Assembly (NCBI RefSeq): GCF_900660515.1
Contig: NZ_LR214972.1
Location: 1 to 64,000 of the forward strand
Source: Mycoplasmopsis bovirhinis
GTDB taxonomy: Bacteria > Bacillota_I > Bacilli_A > Mycoplasmatales > Metamycoplasmataceae
Length of the DNA: 64,000 bases
Direction of reading: 5' to 3'
In this document: in pieces, positions 54,094-64,000 of the stretch
Layout: each line of letters starts with the position of its first letter
Position numbering within the stretch: the stretch's first letter is position 1
Notes under the pieces: model-generated
Told to the model about the DNA's origin: nothing
Databases searched by the model: none
Seen by the model: only the letters and a program-made list of their open reading frames with translations
Position numbers and translations under genes: made by a program

Positions 54094-55049
54094 ACAGGGA
54101 AAAAATATTCGGATAAAATCCGAATATTTTTAATATAGAGAAAAAGAGGTATTTATGAGACATTTAAAGACTAAAGAATGAGTCAAAATTTTTGACTCAT
54201 AGGATAAATATTTGACTTGACTATAACTAAAGCAGAATTTGAAAATTACTGTTTTGATATTAGAAAAGCATACTGAAATAAAGAATCACTGAGAAATATG
54301 TTAAAGAAAAGAAAATTATATCATTTAAATATGAACATAGAATCTCAAAGTGGTAAATCACCTAAGAAAGATAAAGGTTTTGGAAGAAAGATAAAGAAAG
54401 TTCTTGATTATACATGAATTGATATGCTTAAAGATGATGAAAAAGATGCATTTATAAAATACTACTATCGAATTTTTAATGAAAATAATATTGATGCAGA
54501 CATTAAAAATATTATGAGAAATTGAAAGACAATCATAAAGCTAAAGAGTTAAAGATTAAACATAAAGAAATAATTTTTCAAAGTTTTGTTGAAAATAAAG
54601 ATAGGTATGGACGTAGAAAACTTGCTAAATATATTTTCCAAGAATACTATATTGACATAAATCCTAGAACCCTAGGAAATTATATGAAAAAGCTTAAATT
54701 GAAACATTTGTTAGACAAAAACGTAAAACAAAAGAGTCTAAAAATACATGTGTTAAAGTGCCTGATTTAGTAAAAAGAGATTATAATTCATGCAACGATA
54801 ATATATATGCAACAGTCGTAACCTACATACAAGCACCAAAAGATATTAAACAGAATCACATTTATTTATCAGCAATTATTGACCACAAAACTAAGTTTGT
54901 GACCTATGAATTATCACAAAAAATTAAAGAATTTATAAACTGATATAACTATAAAAGAATAAGATAAAAACCTTCCCCAACCATTCCTTTTGGCTAAGCC
55001 AAATGGTATGGTTGGGGAAGGTAAAACTGTCCGGAAAAAATTTCCCAGT
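54094..55049 (+). mobile_element. IS3-family insertion sequence, decayed copy 2 with internal deletion
   Basis: Second copy of the element at 48.7 kb, about 95% alike where aligned. The left end is ACAGGGAAAAAATATTCGG, the right end CCGGAAAAAATTTCCCAGT, which form the terminal inverted repeats. Compared with copy 1 the segment between YELS and KIKEF is deleted (about 270 bases of the DDE core), and it has extra small deletions near 54510. AGTTAACAT at 48703-48711 left of copy 1 is inverted at 55055-55063 right of copy 2, so the original ends may reach a little further out. No active transposase remains. It ends about 50 bases from the rpoC stop. Confidence 0.85.
54971..55021. repeat. 51-base hairpin at the right end of IS copy 2
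   Basis: The same outer arms as in copy 1 (CCTTCCCCAACCAT / ATGGTTGGGGAAGG), but the inner arms TCCTTTTGGC and GCCAAATGGT are those of copy 1 on the opposite side. Only the central loop base keeps its orientation. Confidence 0.85.
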
Positions 55050-55097
55050 TTATCATGTTAACTTTTTTGTCTGTATTTGAAAAACGGCTTGTTTTTA

Positions 55098-58000
55098 TTA
55101 ATTATCTTCTAAATCATATAATTCATCATAATCTAAGTCAAAGTCATAGGTTTCTTCGTTATCATCAGTATCAACAATATCATCAAGATTGAAATCTTCA
55201 AAACCAGTTTTTAATTCTTCTTGAATAATTGGTTTACTTGGATCAAGTTTATTAGGGAAATATGAGCTAAAGCTGCGAATATCATATTTACCTTTTAATT
55301 CATAATTTGAGTTGGTTCCAGCAGGAATTTTTTGACCTAAAATAATATTTTCTTTTAATCCTTCTAGTGAATCAATTCGCTTACCAATTGAAGAATTAAC
55401 TAAGATTTTAGCTGTTTCTTGAAAAGAAGCAGCTGCTAAAAACGAAGTGGATAGAAGTGGAATTTGCTTTGCTCCTGAAATTTTTGGCCTACCGTAAGCT
55501 GGTTTAAGACCTCTTGCTAATAATTTAGCATTTTCAGTTTGGTAAACATAAGTATCGACTAGCGCTCCGCTATGTAATCTTGAATCTCCTGGATCAATAA
55601 TTAAGATTTTTGACAACATTTGTGAGATAATAATTTCAATATACTTATCTGAAATAGTAATTCCTTGCATACGGTATAATCTTTGAATTTCTTTAAGTAA
55701 GTAATTTTGCACAGTTCTAACGTCGGTGGTATTTAAAAGTTGGTGTAAGACAATTGGACCTTCAAAGATTTTTTGCCCAGGGATAACAGGATCACCAATT
55801 TTAACTCTGAGTCTTTGTGAAGTACTTCCTGTAACAAATTCATTAACTTCGTTACCAAGTTCATCTTTTGTTTTTATAGTTACTTGTGTAAAATCTGAAA
55901 CACGTTTTGTGTCTTTATTAATAATTTGCTCAATATTAGTAATGATTCCATGTACTTTTGAAATTTCAGCTGTTTTACCTCACGGGTTATCATAAGCATC
56001 AATTAATTCAATTAACCGACCAAATCCACCAGTAATATCTTCAACGCCAGCAACCCCCCCGGTATGGAAAGTACGCATAGTAAGTTGTGTTCCAGGTTCA
56101 CCAATTGACTGAGCTGCCACGATTCCTACAGCTTCACCAATATTTACAACACGATTTGTAGCTAAATCTTTACCGTAACAAACCTTACATACTCCATTTT
56201 TAGTGTGACATGATAAAACAGAGCGAATGTCAATAGTTTCAAGTTTTAACTCATTAACTAATTTATCTGCAATTTCAGGAGTAATTAGTTGGTTTGCTCC
56301 AATTACTAATTGACCATCATAATCAAAAATTGCTTTATTGGTATATCTTCCCTCAATTCTTTCAAGCAAAGTTTCAATAACTATATCTGTTTTAGTATCT
56401 TTAATTGCCTTAACAGCAAATCCAAAGTCTGAGCCACAATCTTCTTCACGTACCACAATACTTTGCGCTACGTCAATTAATCTACGTGTTAAGTATCCAG
56501 ATTTAGCGGTGTTAAGAGCAGTATCAGTTAAACCTTTACGTGCACCATGAGTTGAAGAATAAAATTCATATGCGCTAAGACCATTTAAGAATGATGATTT
56601 AACTGGAATTTCGATTGTCGAACGAACAACACGTTCATTTTCAGCATCGGCTTTTAAGGTTTTAGTGTTATTTGACATTAGTCCACGCATCCCAGCAAGT
56701 TGGGTAAAGTTAGAAGCATTACCACGAGCCCCTGATGACATCATCATAAATAATGGATTATCTAAATCAGAGTTAGCAACTTCTTTAAGTGATTTTTCAA
56801 CATTATCTTTAACTTTAGATCATTTTTCCACAGTTAGTTTATAACGTTCATCATCTGTTAAGTAGCCACAATCAAAATATTTTTTAAGCTCAGCAACATA
56901 CTCATCACCTTCTTTAATAAATTCAGGTGTTGAATCAGCGGTTTTAACATCGCTCATCGAAATGGTAATTCCTGAAATAGTTGAATAGTGGAAGCCTAGT
57001 TCTTTAATATTATCTAAAATCTCAGCAACGTAATTAGAATATCTAAATCAGACATTTTCTAAAGCTTTGGTATATTCAGGCAAGGTTCATTCTAATTGGT
57101 CTTTATTTGAATTAAGAAAATAATATTTATCAAATTCTTGAGCAATAAAACCATTAATTAATTTAGCATGAACAAGTGGTAAATAATCTCCTTTATAGTC
57201 AATTAAATTTGTTAAAGCATCAATTTGATCTTTGTAGTTAATTTTGTTTACGTTATTTAAAACAGAAGCTAAATCTTCTATGGTAATAACTGAAACATAT
57301 TCTTTGTAAATTTGGTGAATAATTTTAGCGGTATCTTTTTTTGATAAAGCTAAGTTTAGTTGAGTATTAGCAATAATTTCACGGAAATTATCCCCATAAT
57401 CTAAGGTATAACGATCTAAATCATGAACCGAAGTATGAATTTTTTCTTTTGTAAATGTTTTAATTTCACCACTAGATAATTTTTTATAAATAGTTTCAAG
57501 GTATTTACCAAAAATAAATTCAAAATCTTCAGGAAGTGCTTGGTTGTAAATAAATTTACCAACAGTAGAAAAAATATAAGGTTTGTTAGTTTGTTTTAAT
57601 AATTGTGGCTTATTTAAAGCTTCAATTGGTAAAACTACTCTAGTATGGAGGGTAATATCATTTCTTTCATATGCTCGAATCATTTCTTCATAATTATGGT
57701 AATAATTACCTTCACCTTTAACTTGTTCACCTGATTTTTCTAAAGTTAAATAGTAAATTCCAAGCACAATATCTTGTGAAGGGTTAATAATTGGCTCACC
57801 ATCTTTGGGACCTAAAATGTTTTTTGAAGCAAGCATTAATTCTTGAGCCTCACGTACTGCTTTTTCTGATAAAGGTACGTGAATTGCCATTTGGTCCCCA
57901 TCGAAGTCAGCGTTAAATGCTGTAGTAACAAGTGGGTGTAATTTAATAGCTTTAGAGCGAATTAAAACAGGTTCAAAAGCTTGAATTGATAAACGGTGCA

Positions 58001-59528
58001 AGGTTGGTGCACGGTTCAAAAGCACAGGACGACCTTTAATAGCTTCATTAACATAAGGTCAAATTCTTGGATCTAAATTATCAATTAATTTTTTAGCTGT
58101 TTTAATACTTGTAATACCATCTTCTTTTTCAATTAATGATTTAATCACGTATGGTTCAAAGATTTTAGCAGCAATATCACGAGGCATTCCAACTTGGTAC
58201 ATTTTTAAAGAAGGACCAGCAACTATAACGCTACGTGCTGAATAATCAACACGTTTTCCAAGAAGATTTTGACGAAAACGTCCTTTTTTACCAGTTAAAC
58301 TATCTGAAATTGATTTAAGCGGGTGGTTATCCCTCGAAGATACAGGAGTAGGTTTTTTACGAGCGTTATCAATTAAAGCATCAACTGCTTCTTGGACCAT
58401 CCGATATTCATTTTGTCTAATAAGCATTGGAGCATCAGTATCATGTCATTTTCCAACACGCGAATTACGGATAATAATTCTACGGTATAGTTCATTTATA
58501 TCGCTAGTTGAATGTCTTCCTCCATCTAGTTGCACTAACGGACGAAGATCAGCTGGAATTACAGGTAATTCATAAATTAACATATCAGTAGGTTTTTGTC
58601 CTGAACGAATAAATGAAGAAATAATATTTAAACGTTTATAAAGTTTTTGGCGTTGTTGGTATTTTGAACTTGAGACATCTCTTTGCTTTGCTATATCAGC
58701 ATTAATTCTGTCAATTTGTTCTTGCACTAATTTTTGCTCTTTATGGATATCAAAATTAGTTAATAAATATTCAATAGCTTGTGAACCAGTTCCAATCATT
58801 GCATCTGAATATTCTTTAATAATATCATTATATTGATAAAAATCAATTCCAAAATCCTTACCATCTTGTGACTGCGCATATTCACGTAGCTCGTATAAAG
58901 ATTCTAAAATTACTTCTGAAGCTTCTTCGTCATCTTTATTTAATTCTTTTAATTCTTCTAAAGCTGCTTCATAAATAGTAGCAGCTCGGTTAATATCGAT
59001 AATAGTGTTTTTCTTAAGTGATTTAAGTGATCCGCTCTCAAGCACGATATGAGATTTATAGTAAATTAATTTTTCTAAATCTGATTTTGAAACAACTTGT
59101 TTTTCACCTTTATCTTCAATTCTTAAACCAAGTAAATTAGAAATAACTGAATGGTCAATTTTAAAGTATCAAAAGTGCACTACTGGAGTATGTAAATGAA
59201 TATGACCCATCCGGCTACGGCGCGAAATTTTAGGTAAAATTTCTGGATTATATCTTTTACATTGTTGAGTTTTTGAACAAATGGTATTTGCATCACTTTT
59301 TTTATATTTAGTTCCACAAATTGGACATTTAAAGTCAATTGTAGGACCAAAAATGAGTTCATCAAATAACCCATCACGTTCAGGTTTGTATGTTTTATAG
59401 TTAATTGTTTCAGCTTTAGTTACCTCACCATGTGATCATTTAAGCACATCCTCTTTAGTTGCTAAAGATAAAATAATTCTACGAACTTTTTCTTTATTAT
59501 ATTTTTGTTTTCCAGGTGTATTATTCAC
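55098..59528 (-). CDS. rpoC: DNA-directed RNA polymerase beta' subunit
   Basis: A 1476-residue beta' subunit. Near the N-terminus are the zinc-finger cysteines ([20 protein letters not shown]). Further on are [35 protein letters not shown] and the catalytic [12 protein letters not shown] with the three aspartates, then the bridge helix region and [25 protein letters not shown] and [17 protein letters not shown]. It catalyses transcription with RpoB, RpoA and sigma. GTG 59528 is chosen: it is preceded by AGGAGGA and overlaps the rpoB stop by eight bases. A decayed IS ends about 50 bases beyond its stop. Confidence 0.98.
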
Positions 59529-62500
59529 TCTCTCCTCCTGTTTCAAATTGGATTAATTGGTTTTCATCTTCTAATTCTTCAAAACTTTGTTCTAATTTCA
59601 TTCCTAGTCCTCGCAATTCATAACTTAATACGTTAAATGATTCAGGAACACCAGGATTTGGAATTTGTTTTCCGGTTACTAAGGCGCTATATAATGAATT
59701 ACGTCCAATAATATCATCTGATTTATAAGTTAAAATCTCTTGTAAGATGTTAGTTGCTCCATATGATTCTAAGGCTCATGTTTCCATTTCCCCAAATCTT
59801 TGTCCCCCGTTTTGTGATTTACCACCAAGGGGTTGTTGGGTAATTAATGAATATGGTCCAACAGAACGAACGTGCATCTTATCATCGACCATGTGGTTAA
59901 GTTTTAACATGTACATAACACCAACTGAAATTGGTTTATCGAATTTACGACCAGTAATTGGATCAATAATAATTTGTTTTCCAGTTTTATTTAAACCAGC
60001 TTCCTCTAAAGCTGCTTCAATATCTGGTTTTTTCACTCCATCAAATGACGGAGAAACAAACTTAACATTTAATTTACGTGCCGCCATCCCAAGGTGAAGT
60101 TCTAAAATTTGACCAATGTTCATACGAGAAGGAACCCCTTGTGGATTTAACATTACATCAAGTGGTGTTCCATCTTCTAAATATGGCATATCTTCTTCTG
60201 GTAAAACAATTGAGACAACCCCTTTGTTTCCGTGACGACCAGCAACTTTATCTCCAACTTTAATTTTACGTTTTTGAGCAATTGAAACTTTAACTATTTT
60301 TTCAATTCCTTCTTCTAAGATATCACCTTTATCGCGTGATAAAATTTCAACGTGGGTAATTGTACCGTTATGTCCATGTTTTACTTTTAAAGAAGTATCT
60401 TTAATTGAAGGTGGTCTTTGTCCTAAAATTGCAAAAAGCATTTTTTCTTCTTGAGAAGGATTTTCCTCTCCCTTTGGTGATACTCTTCCTACTAATACAT
60501 CCCCGGGGTATACTTCTGAACCCACTTTAACAATACCTGTATCATCAAGGTGGCGAATTGAGTGTTTTGAGATATTTGGTATATCTTTAGTTAATTCATC
60601 ATCTCCGGCACGCGAAGATCTAAATTGAATAATTTGCTCTTCAATATGAATTGAAGTAAAGACATCATCTTTGACAAGTCGTTCGTTAATAATAACAGCA
60701 TCCTCAAAGTTATATCCATTTCATGTGGTAAATCCAACTAAAACGTTTTTACCTAAGGCCATTTCTCCATCTTTAAATGATGAACCATCAGTTAAAATAT
60801 CGCCAGCTTCAACTACATCTCCAATCCTTACTAATGGAATTTGTTGAATAATTGTTCCTTGATTACTTCTTTCAAAGTTTCTTAGTGAATATTTATCAGT
60901 AATTCCTGTTTCGTGACGTTGAATATGAATATGAGATCCATCAACATAAGTTACAGTTCCAGGGTTTTTGGCAACTAAGTTGTATGATGAATATTTAGCA
61001 ATATCTGCTTCAATACCTGTGGCAATTAATGGTGCTTCTGCTTGTAACAGTGGAACAGCTTGACGTTGCATGTTTGAACCCATCAGTGCACGATTTGCAT
61101 CATCATTTTCTAAGAATGGTATACCAGCTGCAGCAACAGATAAAATTTGTTTTGAAGAAACTTCGACAAAGTCAATTTCTGAACTTGTTCCGTTAGTATA
61201 AGTATAGTTACGACGAATTGTTAAATTATCATCAATAATTTTATTATTTTCATCAACTTTAACTGAAGATTGAGCAATTGAATATCCTAATTCTTGAGTT
61301 GCATTTAAATAACGTACATCACTATAATCAATTACTCCATTATTAACTTTATAATAAGGGGTTTTTAAGAACCCTTTGTCATCGATTTGTGCATAAGTTG
61401 CAAAGTTTAAGATAAGTCCAATGTTTAATCCTTCAGGAGTTTCAATTGGACAAATTCTACCATAGTGAGTTGCATGCACATCCCGAACTTCAAATTGTGC
61501 AGTATCACGGCTTAACCCTCCTGGACCTAACGAAGTAACACGACGTTTGTTTGAAACTTCTGATAATGGATTAATTTGGTCCATAAATTGAGATAGTTTT
61601 GAAGTGTTAAAAAATGATTTAAATTGGTTTGTAATTAATTTATTATTAGTTACATTTTTAACAGTAACTTTCTCAACATCCTTAGCACCAATTGATTCTC
61701 TTGTGGTTTTTTCTAGTTTGTTTAATGCAATTTGAAGTTGTGTTTCAATTAATTCTCCAACTGAAACAACACGCTTATTAACTAATGAATCTGGTTCATC
61801 ATCTTGTCCAATTCCATCAGTTAAGTTAAAATAGTAACTAATTGCTGCAACTAAGTCTGAAATTAATAAATGGTTTTCAGTTGACTTAGGATCATTACCT
61901 ATAACACTAACTGGTTCTTTACTTGTATCGTTCATCCATTTTTTATTAGGGTAAACTTTAATTTTAATAACTTTAATTCTTTTTCTTAAATTAGGGTTAT
62001 TAAATAATGAATGAGGATTTTTTTCATTTAGTTCTGGACGGTAGATTTTGTAATATACATGCTCAGGGTCTAGCTCTAGTTTTTCTGTTTTAATGAATCC
62101 TTGGTTGAAGTTTTCTTGAATAGTTTTAGCTATTTGAAAAGTAACAAATGTTCCTTTTTCAAATAAGGTTTCATTATTTTTGTTTTTAATATCTTGGGCT
62201 AAATATGTATTAGTAATACGATCTACTAATGAAAGTTTGTTATTTAGCATATAACGACCTGTATCAGATAAGTTATATCTGCGACGGTCAAAAAGCATTC
62301 CGGCTAATAAAGATTTTTTGGCATCATGAGTATCACGATCACCTTTACGAATCGTTCTAAAGATATCTTCTTGAGCAGCTTGGGTTAGTTCTGCATCATC
62401 TTCTAAATATCTTTCGATGATCTTATCTTTCTTTAATGTTTCATCTAAAAGTTCATTTGGACCAAATAACTTTCTAATTTGTTTTTCACTAAAACCAAAG

Positions 62501-63144
62501 TAAGCTAAAAAGGTTCCAAGTTGAATGTTTTTGTTACGGTCTACTTTTACCTTAACTGGATCTAAAGTACTTGATGTAACTTTATGTGAAATTTCAAATC
62601 ATGATCCTACCTTTGGTAAAATCTCTAATTTGTTAAAAAGATCATCAGATTGTTTGTTACGTACACCAACACCAAAGTATGCACCAGGGGAACGAACTAA
62701 CTGACTAACAATAACTTTTTCTGACCCGTTAATAATAAAACTTCCACCAGAAGTCATATATGGGATCTCTCCTAAAAGAACACGGTCTTTAGTGATTTCC
62801 CCGGTATTAATATTTTCTTTTTGAAGTTGGATGTAAACTTTAGAACTATAATTAATTCCTTTAGCTTTACATTTATTAATTTCTTCTGTTTCACTTGTTA
62901 TTTTTTTAAATGGGTATTCTACCTCTACAGAATTTTTAATGTAGTCAAGTTTAACTTGACCAGTAATAATTGGATAAATATCTAATAAAACTTCATTGAT
63001 CCGTTTTCTCATAAAATTATCAAAACTATCTTTACTTGTAATTAAAATGTTTTCTAATTTTAATGATTGCTTAGTAACCGAATAGTCACGGCGTATAGTT
63101 TTTGGACCAAATTTACGAAGTTTATATTTTGGTTCAATATTCAT
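59521..63144 (-). CDS. rpoB: DNA-directed RNA polymerase beta subunit
   Basis: A 1207-residue beta subunit. Typical blocks are [13 protein letters not shown], the rifampicin-region [92 protein letters not shown] and [21 protein letters not shown]. The region that binds rifampicin has Asn at the place of the usual His526 (SNKRR), which is known to give natural rifampicin resistance in mollicutes. The ATG at 63144 follows AGGGAGG. It overlaps rpoC by eight bases. Confidence 0.98.
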
Positions 63145-63353
63145 AGAAAACCTCCCTAAATATATGATTAAAATGTTAAAAAATAAAATAAAACTTTTAT
63201 AGGTATAAAAATATACTACAAAAGTAACTTAATTTTACTACAAAATTTAAAATACAGAAGCAAAAAAAATATTGATTTTAAGAACTCTAAAATTTATTAT
63301 TTTTATTAATAAAAAAAATTTTTGAAAAAGTAGAAAAAAGGTAAAATAACTTT

Positions 63354-64000
63354 ATGAAGTTTCAAACCAAAAAGTTTATTAAAAAATCTTTCTTTTTATC
63401 TTTAATTACACCCTTAGTTTTAGTTTCTTCATGCACTAATTCTAAAATTTCTAATCTTATAGAGCAAAAACCAAAAAAATCAAAGGATTCTACTAATTCT
63501 TCGTTAAAACCTCTTGCAGATGATGAACCAAAACCAGTTATTCCAGCGCCAAATAATGTAATAAAAACAAATAAAACACCTTTAAAACCAGAAGAACCAA
63601 AAGAAAATAATTCTGATAATACAAAAAAGGAAAATAATTTAAATAATGATAAAAATGATAATTCGATCAATGATAATACCAAAAAAACAAATAATAATGA
63701 TTCTATAAAAACCCAAAACCAAAGTGATAATACAAATACTACACAAGAACCAAAAAAAACGGATAAAGCTGAAAAAATAACTAAAAAAGAAGAAAATAAA
63801 GAACTTAACAAACAAAAAAATCAAAGTAAAAATGATTTAGATAATAAGGAAATAAATTTTGAAGATTTAAATAATCTTAATTTAAATATCAAAATAAAAA
63901 TTAAGCAATACCAAAGTTTTGATGCTTTATCTTTTTATCATCATATTAAAGAAAACTATAATGCTTTAATTAGCTTATTAGAAATCCCAGAGCAAATATA
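63354..64000 (+). CDS. Lipoprotein with charged low-complexity region (3' end outside window)
   Basis: The first 215 codons of a predicted lipoprotein. The signal peptide ends at LVSSC (Cys27). Residues about 35-165 are a Lys/Asn/Glu/Asp-rich low-complexity stalk, and ordered sequence begins at about residue 170 (IKIKQYQSFDALSFYHHIKEN). No function can be given without the rest. A TAAAAT at 63342-63347 lies seven bases before the ATG with no ribosome-binding site, another possibly leaderless start. It is divergent from rpoB across 209 bases. Confidence 0.8.
   Translation, partial: MKFQTKKFIKKSFFLSLITPLVLVSSCTNSKISNLIEQKPKKSKDSTNSSLKPLADDEPKPVIPAPNNVIKTNKTPLKPEEPKENNSDNTKKENNLNNDKNDNSINDNTKKTNNNDSIKTQNQSDNTNTTQEPKKTDKAEKITKKEENKELNKQKNQSKNDLDNKEINFEDLNNLNLNIKIKIKQYQSFDALSFYHHIKENYNALISLLEIPEQI

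Noticed and set aside
63362..63811. Long minus-strand frame opposite the last lipoprotein
   Set aside because: Antisense of Lys/Asn/Glu-rich codons gives Phe/Leu/Ser-rich sequence without a start signal; the plus-strand lipobox and promoter explain the region.

Overview
The window is AT-rich DNA from a mollicute, a mycoplasma in the broad sense. TGA falls inside nearly every conserved gene where tryptophan is expected (uvrD-type helicase, dnaE, gap, hsdR and others), so genetic code 4 applies and all coordinates here read through TGA. Several lipoproteins with mycoplasma-type lipoboxes, a surface nuclease of the MnuA type, immunoglobulin-binding-protein relatives and a glycolytic gene set point to the hominis/bovis side of the group (Metamycoplasma or Mycoplasmopsis). 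I cannot name the species.

Layout. 1-16.5 kb is housekeeping: the end of a phospholipase-D type cardiolipin synthase, HPr, phosphoglycerate kinase (minus strand), a glycosyltransferase, an RDD membrane protein, a PcrA/UvrD helicase and a conserved hypothetical. A tight replication cluster follows (dnaE, 5'-3' exonuclease, coaE, DnaB/DnaD-like, DnaI-like, fmt), then gap. 16.6-18.5 kb holds a repeat-rich surface lipoprotein. 18.8-26 kb holds an azoreductase, the surface nuclease, rpmG-secE-nusG, two RNA methyltransferase genes and a two-domain nuclease-like protein. 26.1-30.0 kb is an unusual three-gene operon: a class II aminoacyl-tRNA-synthetase core, a nucleotidyltransferase fused to an M42-type peptidase domain, and an MFS transporter. 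31-38.2 kb is a surface-antigen island: an intact MIB/Protein-M-like immunoglobulin-binding candidate, a second repeat lipoprotein whose 5' region copies the one at 18 kb, and a broken MIB paralogue. 38.5-41.3 kb carries an aquaglyceroporin, D-lactate dehydrogenase, the SRP RNA and a Nudix hydrolase. 41.4-48.5 kb is a type I restriction-modification locus (hsdM, hsdS, hsdR) with long spacers. 48.7-55.0 kb is a second accessory stretch: two decayed IS3-type elements flank a chymotrypsin-like protease gene with a frameshifted start and a subtilisin-like protease (MIP candidate) overlapping a lipoprotein gene. 55.1-63.1 kb is rpoC and rpoB on the minus strand, followed by the start of another lipoprotein.

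How it fits together. The host-interaction genes (two size-variable-looking lipoproteins, MIB-like and MIP-like proteins, nuclease, extra protease) occupy islands between conserved blocks and show duplication, decay and repeat variation. The best candidate for an undescribed system is the operon at 26.1-30.0 kb: amino-acid activation, nucleotidyl transfer and peptidase domains are translationally coupled to an exporter-like protein, which would fit making and secreting a small amino-acid-derived molecule. That function is inference.
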